From Actinomycetes bacterium (GTDB taxonomy: Bacteria > Actinomycetota > Aquicultoria > CAJVYJ01), in contig JAUVQW010000040.1 of NCBI GenBank assembly GCA_030597945.1, positions 1 through 9,073 of the forward strand: a stretch of 9,073 nucleotides of DNA, given 5' to 3'. Below, piece by piece: positions 1-5,895 of the stretch (position 1 is the first letter of the stretch; each line of letters begins with the position of its first letter). Position numbers and translations under genes: made by a program. The notes under the pieces are model-generated. The model worked only from the letters and a program-made list of their open reading frames with translations, had not been told where the DNA came from and ran no database searches.

Positions 1-1169
1 AGGTCATCTTCCTCGGCGAAGATGATGTCCGCCCAAGCATTCGGGGAGATGTCGCGATCAACATTTACATTTTTAAGATGATGGCCTTCTTCATTCGCTC
101 CAACGATAAAATTTCTCATATCTTTTAGCGAATTATCAGCAATGATATTGATCCCTGTTAGATCTAAGGGCCCAACGTAGCCATAGACCAGCTGCGGATA
201 AGTCGAAAATTCTTCCTTTTTGATCAACACCGGCTCACTTCCTAAAAGCGATGCTAGTTTTGATAGATTGAGTTCTTTATGCCCAGGGATAAGCGCACCG
301 ATCAGCTGACCGTCCCCATCCTTAAAAATAAGGGTCTTAACTAATTTAGACTTCGCGACATCGAGAAATTCGGCGACTTCTTCCACACTTCTTTTATCCT
401 TGGTCTCGACCTTCTCTATCGGCTGCAAAAACTCTTCCGGCTCTACCAAATGCCATCTAGATGAAGCCATCTCTACATTTGCCGCGTAACTGCAGTTAGG
501 GCAATAGATAACGGTGTCTTCTCCAGTATCTGCCAATACGTGAAATTCCTCGGAGACGGCACCTCCTATAAGTCCGCTCGCCGCCTTGACGGAACGGTAT
601 TCAAGACCGCACCTTGAAACTATCCTGCTATAGGCATCGTGCATATCATCATAGGTCTTATTCAGGCTTTCGTGACTATCATGGAAACTATAGGCGTCTT
701 TCATAATAAATTCGCGAGATCGCATCACGCCAAATCTTGGCCGCATCTCATCTCTAAATTTTACCTGTATCTGATGGAGGGTCTTTGGTAGTTCTTTGTA
801 AGACTTTAATTCAGATGCGATAGAAGTAACCAACTCTTCGTGAGTCGGTCCCAGGCAAAACTCACGATCATGCCTATCTTTTAACCGCATCATCTCACTA
901 CCATAAGCAAACCATCTTCCACTCTTTTGCCAAAGTTCAGCGGGTTGAAGGGCGGGCATAAGGATCTCCTGTGATCCGATCCTATCCATTTCTTCACGGA
1001 CAATATTCTCTATTTTTTTAAGAACCCGAAACCCAAGTGGCATAAAAGTATAGACTCCGGAAGCAACTTTTCTAAGCATCCCCGTCCTTAGCATAAGTTT
1101 ATGGCTAAGGATCTCCGCCTCAGCCGGATCCTCTTTTAAGGTCGGTAAGTATAGTTCACTTAAAAGCAT
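1..1169 (-). CDS. proS: Prolyl-tRNA synthetase, bacterial type (partial, C-terminus outside window)
   Basis: Ligates proline to tRNA-Pro in the cytoplasm. 389 residues are readable before the window edge; bacterial ProRS is about 570 residues, so the rest of the insertion domain, motif 3 and the anticodon-binding domain are missing here. The N-terminal half has the class II core: motif 1 around residues 35-65 (VYTFMPLGFRVLKK) and motif 2 at about 137-160 (KFRDEMRPRFGVMRSREF). From about residue 220 comes the insertion (INS) domain that hydrolyses mischarged Ala-tRNA-Pro, with the C223-P-N-C226 pair, K278 in LVKTLIFK (matching the editing lysine of E. coli ProRS by eye) and the GALIPGHKEL loop. 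The ATG at 1169 is preceded by GGAGG 4 nt upstream. The gene starts 31 nt after the ispG stop on the same strand, so the two are probably cotranscribed, an order common in Gram-positive genomes. Confidence 0.96.
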   Translation of the reverse strand, partial: MLLSELYLPTLKEDPAEAEILSHKLMLRTGMLRKVASGVYTFMPLGFRVLKKIENIVREEMDRIGSQEILMPALQPAELWQKSGRWFAYGSEMMRLKDRHDREFCLGPTHEELVTSIASELKSYKELPKTLHQIQVKFRDEMRPRFGVMRSREFIMKDAYSFHDSHESLNKTYDDMHDAYSRIVSRCGLEYRSVKAASGLIGGAVSEEFHVLADTGEDTVIYCPNCSYAANVEMASSRWHLVEPEEFLQPIEKVETKDKRSVEEVAEFLDVAKSKLVKTLIFKDGDGQLIGALIPGHKELNLSKLASLLGSEPVLIKKEEFSTYPQLVYGYVGPLDLTGINIIADNSLKDMRNFIVGANEEGHHLKNVNVDRDISPNAWADIIFAEEDD

Positions 1170-1200
1170 CCAACCTCCGCTCTATTCATCTTAGTAATGA

Positions 1201-2247
1201 TCATTCATCCCTTTCTATCAGCTTTAATAACTCGTCCACAAAATCGGCTTCATCTACCGTCTTGACCGGTTTGCCTTTTATAAATAATACACCCTTTCCC
1301 CTCCCCGCAGCGATTCCGATATCGGCAAGTCTTGCCTCCCCGGGGCCATTTACTGAACATCCCATTACAGCTACTTTTAACGGATCGGAGATATTTTTCA
1401 GCTCTTTTTCCACCTGTCTAGCAATGGGGATAAGGTCTACCTCACACCTGGAACACGTGGGGCAAGCGATCAGTTCCGGATGGAATTTTCTTATCTCAAG
1501 CGACTGGAGTATCTGCTTAGCTACATGGACCTCGTGAACCGGATCGGCACTAAGCGATACCCTGAGCGTATCTCCGATGCCTTCGCTAAGAAGTATGCCT
1601 AGACCGACAGAGGATCTGACTGATCCCGACTCCAGAGTGCCGCTTTCGGTTATTCCAATGTGAAGCGGGTAATCGATCGACTTAGATAGAGCCCTGTATG
1701 TCTCGATCGTATCTTGCACTCCAAATGCCTTAGCAGATACAATAATATCATTAAATCCGACCTTCTCCATAACATCGATACACTCCAAAGCGCTAAGAGT
1801 AAGCTGTTTCGAAAGCGGTATATCTTGATCTCGTAAATCATCGCTTATAGAACCGGCATTAACACCGATACGAATCGGTATATTACGCTTGGCCGCGGCC
1901 GCGGCTACCTTGGATACCTGATCTTTTCCACCGATATTTCCCGGATTAATTCTTATCTTATCCGCCCCGGCCTCTATAGCAAGAACTGCGATTTCGGCCC
2001 TAAAATGAATGTCTGCTATAAGAGGAGTGCTGGTCTTGGTTTTTAATTTTTTGAATACTTTGACAGACTCTTCATCGGGAAGAGATATCCTGATAAGTTC
2101 CGCCCCGACAGATTCTAATTCCGATATCTGTTTAAGTGTGCTTTCATAATCTTTTGAGTCTGTATTGGTCATCGTCTGAATTGAAATAGGCGCACCATCA
2201 CCGATGGCGACTTCACCTACATACAGTCTTTTTGATTCTGATCTCAT
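1201..2247 (-). CDS. ispG: 4-hydroxy-3-methylbut-2-enyl diphosphate synthase (IspG/GcpE)
   Basis: Penultimate step of the MEP isoprenoid pathway: converts methylerythritol cyclodiphosphate to HMBPP using a [4Fe-4S] cluster. 348 residues, close to the usual length for single-insert bacterial IspG. The N-terminal TIM barrel begins VGEVAIGDGAPISIQTMTNT and contains IADIHF and KIRINPGNIG (about residues 77-106). The C-terminal cluster domain has C262-P-T-C265, C297 in VMGCSVNGPGEA, and E304, matching the three Cys plus Glu ligands of the E. coli enzyme. The frame is open to an ATG at 2304, but those 19 extra residues (hydrophobic, PVPAICFIT...) do not resemble IspG and overlap a promoter-like region, so I choose the ATG at 2247, where homology starts. 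There is no Shine-Dalgarno before it; see the promoter entry. Downstream, proS follows after 31 nt. Confidence 0.97.
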   Translation of the reverse strand: MRSESKRLYVGEVAIGDGAPISIQTMTNTDSKDYESTLKQISELESVGAELIRISLPDEESVKVFKKLKTKTSTPLIADIHFRAEIAVLAIEAGADKIRINPGNIGGKDQVSKVAAAAAKRNIPIRIGVNAGSISDDLRDQDIPLSKQLTLSALECIDVMEKVGFNDIIVSAKAFGVQDTIETYRALSKSIDYPLHIGITESGTLESGSVRSSVGLGILLSEGIGDTLRVSLSADPVHEVHVAKQILQSLEIRKFHPELIACPTCSRCEVDLIPIARQVEKELKNISDPLKVAVMGCSVNGPGEARLADIGIAAGRGKGVLFIKGKPVKTVDEADFVDELLKLIERDE

Positions 2248-2254
2248 AGAGATG

Positions 2255-2283
2255 ATTATAGTTGATAGAGGTAAAGTAATAAA
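2255..2283 (-). promoter_or_regulatory. ispG: Candidate ispG promoter giving a leaderless transcript
   Basis: On the minus strand a perfect TATAAT (2260-2255) stands 7 nt before the ATG at 2247, with a weak TTTATT at the -35 position (2283-2278) after a 17-bp spacer. Transcription would begin about 7 nt after the box, at or next to the A of the ATG. A hairpin at 2308-2339 lies just upstream, so a promoter is expected in this 60-bp gap. The -10 is strong and the -35 weak. The leaderless reading is an inference. Confidence 0.5.
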
Positions 2284-2307
2284 ACAAATGGCGGGGACTG
2301 GCACATA

Positions 2308-2339
2308 GTAAAGAGCCGGAATATCTCCCGGCTCTTTAC
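2308..2339 (-). terminator. Hairpin between SOD and ispG, probable terminator of the SOD transcript
   Basis: A perfect 12-bp inverted repeat (GTAAAGAGCCGG / CCGGCTCTTTAC) with an 8-nt loop lies 72 nt past the SOD stop codon on the minus strand. Its only U-run (CUUUAC) is inside the stem and no clean U-tract follows, so it may be a weak intrinsic terminator or an RNA 3'-end stabiliser. A weaker bulged stem at 2357-2382 (CGAATA/TATTCG plus GTA/TAC) lies between it and the gene. Confidence 0.6.
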
Positions 2340-2410
2340 ATCACGACGTTTATTTTGTACTCGAATACGTAAATATTCGTACTCTGCTACCTAAAAGACT
2401 AATATTCCAG

Positions 2411-3019
2411 TCAGGCTGCTTCTCTGACCTTATGAAGACCGTATCTTTCGATCTTTTGATTAACTTCAGCCCAATCGATATTCTTTAGAAACGCCTCTAT
2501 ATAACTCTTTCTGGCGGTTCCATAATCAGTAAAATAGGCGTGTTCGTAAACATCAAGGATAAGGAGGGGTGCAGCCGACCACACTCCGTCCGAATGGATA
2601 TCGGAGAGATAATTATGTAGTCGTCCATCCGTAAAATCATATGCTAATACTACCCAGCCTCTGGCTGACATCCCAAGTGCAGTAAACTCTTTTTCCCAGG
2701 ACTCAAACGAGCCGAAATCTTTATCGACCCATGTCTTGATCGTTCCAGCTATCTCGCCATCTCCCCCAAGGCTATCAAAATATCCCTCGTGGAGCCTGGT
2801 CGCGTTTGTCGTAAATACCTCTTCTCTCTTTAACTCCCTAAAAGGATGATACGTCGCATTTGCCCCTTCGGTATCACAAGTACTGAGCTTCGAGGTTATC
2901 TCATTGATCTTCTTACAATATCCCTTATAAAGTACATCGTAGTGTTCTTTAATCTGGTGCTCGGATATTCCGGGAACACCATCTTTTATCTTCAGTTCTT
3001 CTGGTATCTTCTCACCCAT
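2411..3019 (-). CDS. Superoxide dismutase, Fe/Mn family
   Basis: Cytoplasmic enzyme that dismutates superoxide to O2 and H2O2. 202 residues, normal for the family, with no signal peptide. The four metal ligands are in place: H26 (KEHYDVLY), H76 (TRLHEGYF), D155 and H159 (LDVYEHAYFTDYG). Y34 of the active-site gateway is conserved. Several second-shell positions differ from the E. coli enzymes when aligned by eye: L30 replaces the usual His30, H141 (SDIHSDGV) sits where Mn-SODs carry Gln (NQD), A72 sits at the Fe-SOD Gln69 position, and the usual DVWEHAY is DVYEHAY. Metal preference therefore cannot be read off, and I give no sodA/sodB symbol. The ATG at 3019 has an AAAGGGG Shine-Dalgarno 7 nt upstream. 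It is a single-gene unit, divergent from the SPW gene, with a SigB-like promoter at 3085-3110. Confidence 0.95.
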   Translation of the reverse strand: MGEKIPEELKIKDGVPGISEHQIKEHYDVLYKGYCKKINEITSKLSTCDTEGANATYHPFRELKREEVFTTNATRLHEGYFDSLGGDGEIAGTIKTWVDKDFGSFESWEKEFTALGMSARGWVVLAYDFTDGRLHNYLSDIHSDGVWSAAPLLILDVYEHAYFTDYGTARKSYIEAFLKNIDWAEVNQKIERYGLHKVREAA

Positions 3020-3084
3020 CGTCTCGCCCCTTTCTAGTGGTTTGATCTATTGTTTAATTTGCATGCTTACTGTTTAACCAATTG

Positions 3085-3110
3085 ATTCCCTAATGACCAT
3101 TTGACTAAAC
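3085..3110 (-). promoter_or_regulatory. SigB-type stress promoter candidate of the SOD gene
   Basis: Minus strand: GTTTAG (3110-3105), a 14-bp spacer, then GGGAAT (3090-3085). This fits the known SigB consensus (GTTTAA, 12-14 bp, GGGWAT) in all but the last base of the -35 box. The predicted transcription start, near 3078, leaves a leader of about 58 nt before the SOD ATG. No PerR- or Fur-like palindrome is evident. Confidence 0.6.
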
Positions 3111-3357
3111 ATATTCATCTTGTACTATATTTTGTCGTTTAATGTGCTTCGCTTTTCAACCATGGATATCTGAAGTCTTCGATAAATACTTTCCACAAAA
3201 CATGTTTGTCTGAACTAAGTAATCTCGAAAAAAAACGAAATATTAGAAAGGGTTGATCAGTTTTAGCACTTGCGAGTATTTTTTTAAAAATTTATCTAAA
3301 ATTTTGAAATAGTACCTCTTTAGCAGCTACTTTAAATGCTATTGATATGGATTAGAT

Positions 3358-3382
3358 GTTAATGCATGAATATTGCGGGTAT
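3358..3382 (+). promoter_or_regulatory. SigB-type stress promoter candidate of the SPW-repeat gene
   Basis: GTTAAT (3358-3363), a 13-bp spacer, then GGGTAT (3377-3382), the exact SigB -10 hexamer. The expected start near 3390 gives a leader of about 26 nt that holds the Shine-Dalgarno at 3401. The -35 is less good than the -10. Confidence 0.6.
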
Positions 3383-3400
3383 GAAAAATGTAAGAATAAA

Positions 3401-3409
3401 AAGGAGGTG
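3401..3409 (+). promoter_or_regulatory. Near-perfect Shine-Dalgarno that fixes the SPW gene start
   Basis: AAGGAGGTG complements the 16S anti-Shine-Dalgarno almost fully and lies 8 nt (from GGAGG) before the ATG at 3416. This rules out the in-frame upstream ATG at 3356, which precedes the predicted transcription start and would add 20 unconvincing residues. Confidence 0.85.
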
Positions 3410-3415
3410 TCAACG

Positions 3416-3892
3416 ATGGCAAACAAGACAAACAAGACAAAAGGAATAATAGGGTCGCACCATGACTTTGGACTTGCGGACTGGTTAGTATTAATCGCTG
3501 GAGTATGGCTGATAGTATCGCCTTTTGCACTCTCATATAACGATATTCCCGCAGCACTAGCGGCAGAGCTAACTTTAGGGGTAGTATTGGTTAGCCTCTC
3601 AGCGTTTGTAGCAATTCGTCATGCGATAGGCTCAGTACTGCCTGAATACCAGCGTACCGGCGGTGACTTATCTGTAGGAACGATGTTGATTCCTGCAGGA
3701 GCTATTACCGTTCTTTCACCGTTTATCTTTCAGTATTCTCCGCTTATCGGAAATCTCGTAATTAACGAGATAGTTATCGGTTCGTTCGTCATAATGATCA
3801 GCGTTATAGTTACTGTAAACCATGCACTAATCGCAACCGAGATGGCTCGAGAAGAAGAAGGAAAAACGGAAAAACTACACAGAGCCGCTTAA
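3416..3892 (+). CDS. SPW-repeat integral membrane protein
   Basis: 158 residues. A short basic N-terminus (KTNKTKG) is followed by about four membrane segments at roughly 21-40, 46-68, 88-108 and 112-136, and a charged cytosolic-looking tail (REEEGKTEKLHR). The first segment carries the SPW-repeat signature DWLVLIAGVWLIVSPFAL (W23, W31, S35-P36-F37). The third has a second copy ending LSPFIF, so the protein is an internal duplication of two two-helix units, as is usual for the family. The biochemical function of SPW proteins is not established. Here a SigB-like promoter, a very strong ribosome site and divergence from SOD suggest an abundant envelope protein made under stress (inference). It ends at a bidirectional terminator facing a 44-codon membrane miniprotein gene. 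Confidence 0.88.
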   Translation: MANKTNKTKGIIGSHHDFGLADWLVLIAGVWLIVSPFALSYNDIPAALAAELTLGVVLVSLSAFVAIRHAIGSVLPEYQRTGGDLSVGTMLIPAGAITVLSPFIFQYSPLIGNLVINEIVIGSFVIMISVIVTVNHALIATEMAREEEGKTEKLHRAA

Positions 3893-3920
3893 TGCAAGAT
3901 GGATAATTAAGCGAGTATAT

Positions 3921-3952
3921 AAAAAAGCCGGCCATAATAGGTCGGTTTTTTT
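3921..3952. terminator. Bidirectional intrinsic terminator
   Basis: Core stem CCGGCC / GGTCGG with one G·T pair and a 6-nt loop (ATAATA), extended by AAAAAA on the left and TTTTTTT on the right. It therefore has a U-tract on either strand. It serves the SPW gene (stop at 3892) and the opposite miniprotein gene (stop at 3958). Confidence 0.85.
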
Positions 3953-3957
3953 ATGCG

Positions 3958-4092
3958 CTAATTACCAGTTTTAATGCTATCTATCTTCTCTTCCAGCCTA
4001 TCGATCCTTTTATCTTGCTGCATCTCGGCTACTGTGTGGTAAACGGCCCATGCCGCTATAATAATTACCACTACGCTTAATATGGTTGACAT
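3958..4092 (-). CDS. 44-residue single-pass membrane miniprotein
   Basis: Too short for ordinary gene callers but well supported. The ATG at 4092 has GAGGAGG (4106-4100) 7 nt upstream, and the stop is followed within a few bases by the bidirectional terminator at 3921-3952. The product starts MSTILSVVVIIIAAWAVYHT, a membrane helix at about residues 3-20. Then comes a highly charged segment (E23 to K41: EMQQDKRIDRLEEKIDSIK) with hydrophobic residues at heptad-like spacing (I30, L33, I37, I40), suggesting a short coiled coil for self-association or partner binding. No family is recognised and no function is assigned. The layout, an N-terminal anchor plus a short amphipathic helix, resembles small regulatory or scaffolding membrane proteins. 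The gene is convergent with the SPW gene and lies downstream of the aldolase gene, separated from it by a strong terminator, so it needs its own promoter within 4107-4212. Confidence 0.75.
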   Translation of the reverse strand: MSTILSVVVIIIAAWAVYHTVAEMQQDKRIDRLEEKIDSIKTGN

Positions 4093-4099
4093 TTTTGAT

Positions 4100-4106
4100 C
4101 CTCCTC
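4100..4106 (-). promoter_or_regulatory. Strong Shine-Dalgarno of the 44-codon gene
   Basis: GAGGAGG on the minus strand, 7 nt before the ATG at 4092. It is the main evidence that this small ORF is translated. Confidence 0.75.
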
Positions 4107-4212
4107 ACTCTTTCGGTGTCTATAATGATTCTCTTAGCTTTATAAATATAAATCAAGGCTGTCAGGACAATGGTGATATCAGCTGATCAAGGCAAGAATA
4201 GATTTTTGCGAC

Positions 4213-4247
4213 AAAAAAAGCTCTGCCCGATTTTATCAGGCAGAGCT
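4213..4247 (-). terminator. Intrinsic terminator of the aldolase gene
   Basis: A 13-bp stem (arms 4219-4231 and 4235-4247, core AGCTCTGCC/GGCAGAGCT) with a 3-nt loop, followed on the minus strand by seven Ts. The one non-Watson-Crick position (4228/4238) is a G·U wobble in minus-strand RNA but a C·A mismatch in plus-strand RNA, which supports a minus-strand function. It starts 24 nt after the aldolase stop codon. Confidence 0.93.
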
Positions 4248-4270
4248 GAAGATCTTAAGAGATCACCGAG

Positions 4271-5179
4271 CTATCCGGCAAATTCGTTTAAAATATCCCT
4301 TATCTTGTGAGCGATCAAAAGGGCTTGATCGTGGGGACGCTGCCAAACATTTCTTCCAAAGATAAGGCCTGTTGCTCCTGCATCCATAGTCATCCTGGCC
4401 TTGTTAAGCAGATCTTCGTCACTTACCTTACTGCCGCCCGCAAAAATAACAAATGTCTTCCCCGCAGATTTCACTATTTTTGCAAGAGCGTCATCAAGAC
4501 TGATTTTTAGATCCCCGTACGGTGCCGGTGATTCTCCGGCCTTAGGGCTATCTACTTTAGGGACGTTTAGTTTGACTACATCAGCGCCCATCTCCGCCGC
4601 TAGTCTTGCTGCGTAATCAACAGCATACAACGAATCCTTACCGCCCTTTGCTTCTATCGACTCTCCTCTAGGGTACGACCAGACGATAAGGGGCATCCCA
4701 AATCTTTCGCACTCTTCTCTGATAGCCGAGAGCTGGATCATATCAGCATCTTGTGCCGGTGAACCGACATACAAAGTATAGCCGACGGCGTCAGCTCCTA
4801 GCCTTACCGCGTCTTCCACCGACGCCGTTTGTGGTGAAAAGGCGTGCGCATCGGAAGGAATGTTGGTCCTGCCGTTTATTTTAAGGACCAGCGGTACCTT
4901 GCCGGCATACTTCTTCTGGTGTTTTTCCGCAAGTCCGACGTGCAGGGCTATTCCGGAAAAACCGCCCTCGAGAGCTATTCGATATTGATACTCGGGATCA
5001 ACACTTTCCGGATTATCGAAAAAATCTATCGGCCCATGCTCGACCCCTTGATCAATTGGTAGCAGAAGCATCGTGCCATTAGCGGGACCGTGCTCGTACA
5101 ACAACCTGTGGAGCCGGACCTTTTTTCCCGTATTGATATTCATCTCATCAAGCTTTACTCTTGGTGCCAGTTGTAACAT
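4271..5179 (-). CDS. Fructose-bisphosphate aldolase class I, DhnA/FbaB (archaeal-type) family
   Basis: Schiff-base aldolase that cleaves or forms fructose 1,6-bisphosphate in glycolysis and gluconeogenesis. 302 residues forming a TIM barrel, slightly longer than the archaeal enzymes. Recognisable active-site elements are D43 in LLPIDQGVEHGP, W167 and Y169 in LIVWSYPRG, the likely Schiff-base lysine K203 in ADVVKLNVPK, and phosphate-binding loops at FAGGSK (about 246-251) and GATGLIFGRNVWQR near the C-terminus. A related enzyme in this superfamily is 2-amino-3,7-dideoxy-D-threo-hept-6-ulosonate synthase (shikimate precursor pathway), but the length and the D-W-Y-K set favour aldolase. The ATG at 5179 has AGGGAGG 7 nt upstream. 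The gene is monocistronic, with its own promoter region and terminator. Confidence 0.9.
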   Translation of the reverse strand: MLQLAPRVKLDEMNINTGKKVRLHRLLYEHGPANGTMLLLPIDQGVEHGPIDFFDNPESVDPEYQYRIALEGGFSGIALHVGLAEKHQKKYAGKVPLVLKINGRTNIPSDAHAFSPQTASVEDAVRLGADAVGYTLYVGSPAQDADMIQLSAIREECERFGMPLIVWSYPRGESIEAKGGKDSLYAVDYAARLAAEMGADVVKLNVPKVDSPKAGESPAPYGDLKISLDDALAKIVKSAGKTFVIFAGGSKVSDEDLLNKARMTMDAGATGLIFGRNVWQRPHDQALLIAHKIRDILNEFAG

Positions 5180-5231
5180 ATTTTTGCCTCCCTAAAGACT
5201 TCGTTTTTGTCTAATGATTTAATATATTTAT

Positions 5232-5257
5232 ATTCCCCGTTTTTTGGTCTTTATTAC
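5232..5257 (-). promoter_or_regulatory. Weak SigB-like promoter candidate before the aldolase gene
   Basis: Minus strand GTAATA (5257-5252), 14-bp spacer, GGGAAT (5237-5232). The -10 is exact for SigB and the spacing equals that of the SOD promoter, but the -35 is poor. The predicted start would give a leader of about 45 nt. It may be an alternative stress promoter or chance. Confidence 0.28.
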
Positions 5258-5265
5258 TTGTCTAT

Positions 5266-5295
5266 AAAATAAATGAGTGTATGAACACCCGTCAA
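5266..5295 (-). promoter_or_regulatory. Candidate housekeeping promoter of the aldolase gene
   Basis: Minus strand TTGACG (5295-5290), 18-bp spacer, TATTTT (5271-5266). The -35 matches 5 of 6 and the -10 is mediocre. A GTGT-N4-ACAC inverted repeat (5277-5288) sits in the spacer. The predicted start near 5259 leaves a leader of about 80 nt. Confidence 0.4.
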
Positions 5296-5403
5296 GCATA
5301 CGTCGAAAATTTTTTTCTAGCTATAGTTTTTTCTGCCTTACTCTTTGATAAATCTAACGGCTTAATTCATGCACTGTTCATATAGCTGATTGTTATCTTT
5401 TAT

Positions 5404-5428
5404 GTTTATCAAGTATCTAATAGGATAT
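5404..5428 (+). promoter_or_regulatory. SigB-type stress promoter candidate of the FKBP gene
   Basis: GTTTAT (5404-5409), 13-bp spacer, GGATAT (5423-5428): geometry identical to the SPW promoter, with one deviation from GGGTAT. The expected start near 5436 leaves about 28 nt of leader containing the GGAGG at 5452-5456. Confidence 0.6.
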
Positions 5429-5463
5429 CAAAAAATGAATACATTTATATTGGAGGAATTATT

Positions 5464-5892
5464 ATGGGAGCTAAAGAAGGAGATAATGTCAAACTCCATT
5501 ATACGGCAAAATTCGATAATGGAATCACTTTCGATACCAGCGAAGGCCAAGACCCGGTTGAGTTTAAAGTGGGAGCCAATCAGATCATCGAAGGTGTCGA
5601 GGAGGCCGTAATCGGCCTTGATGCTGGCGACAAGAAGGTCGTATCCATCGAACCGGAAAAAGGTTATGGTCAACACGAAGACGATCTTATCCGTGAAGCG
5701 CCAAAGGATATCCTTGGTGATCAAGATGTCCAAAACGGTGAGGTGATCCAGCTTCAAACGGCTGAGGGAGAAGTCATACCGGCACAAGTCGTGGATACCA
5801 ATGACGAGTCTGTAACTTTCGATCTAAACCATCCATTAGCCGGAAAGATATTAAATTTCGAAATCGAGGTAATCAATGTAGACGCGGCATAG
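5464..5892 (+). CDS. FKBP-type peptidyl-prolyl cis-trans isomerase, SlyD-like
   Basis: Folding helper that isomerises X-Pro bonds. 142 residues. The FKBP half-domains are residues 1-67 (VKLHYTAKFDNGITFDTSEG, Y13, F23, D24; QIIEGVEEAVIGLDAGDKK) and about 121-142 (DLNHPLAGKILNFEIEV). Between them, at about 68-120, lies the insert-in-flap (IF) chaperone domain, starting YGQHEDD and containing VPAQVVDTNDESVTFDL-like strands. This organisation is that of SlyD. The metal-binding His/Cys-rich C-terminal tail of E. coli SlyD is absent, as in many shorter homologues. There is no signal peptide, so it is cytoplasmic. GGAGG lies 7 nt before the ATG. It is transcribed alone from a SigB-like promoter, and its stop is only 3 bp from the convergent rhomboid stop. 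Confidence 0.95.
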   Translation: MGAKEGDNVKLHYTAKFDNGITFDTSEGQDPVEFKVGANQIIEGVEEAVIGLDAGDKKVVSIEPEKGYGQHEDDLIREAPKDILGDQDVQNGEVIQLQTAEGEVIPAQVVDTNDESVTFDLNHPLAGKILNFEIEVINVDAA

Positions 5893-5895
5893 ACT

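Larger units (their letters stand above)
3020..3415. other. AT-rich divergent intergenic region between SOD and SPW genes
   Basis: 396 bp with no credible gene. The SOD promoter sits at its left end and the SPW promoter at its right end. The middle (about 3110-3350) is very AT-rich, with A- and T-runs at 3228-3240 and 3279-3305 that could act as UP elements or curved DNA. A loose TTGATC-18-TATTTT pair near 3253-3282 on the plus strand could be an extra housekeeping promoter, but I cannot distinguish it from chance. Confidence 0.6.

Noticed and set aside
1262..1537. Plus-strand ORF of 91 codons inside ispG, and similar plus-strand frames inside the aldolase gene (4307-5062)
   Set aside because: They are antisense shadows of genes with clear conserved motifs; their products are unrecognisable and lack ribosome sites.
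2248..2304. N-terminal 19-residue extension of IspG
   Set aside because: Not homologous to IspG, lacks a ribosome site, and covers the TATAAT box.
2357..2382. Bulged stem GTA-CGAATA/TATTCG-TAC considered as the SOD terminator
   Set aside because: AT-rich, has a 2-nt bulge and no U-tract on the minus strand; the hairpin at 2308-2339 is a better candidate.
3139..3171. GTTTAA ... GGATAT on the plus strand in the SOD-SPW gap, considered as another SigB-like promoter
   Set aside because: The spacer is 21 bp, outside the 12-14 bp (or slightly longer SigF) range, and it lies far from the SPW start.
3356..3415. Upstream ATG of the SPW gene adding 20 residues
   Set aside because: It lies before the predicted promoter -10, and the Shine-Dalgarno at 3401 points to the ATG at 3416.
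5428..5787. Minus-strand ORF of 119 codons opposite the FKBP gene
   Set aside because: Mirror frame of a well-recognised FKBP protein, with no start signals of its own.
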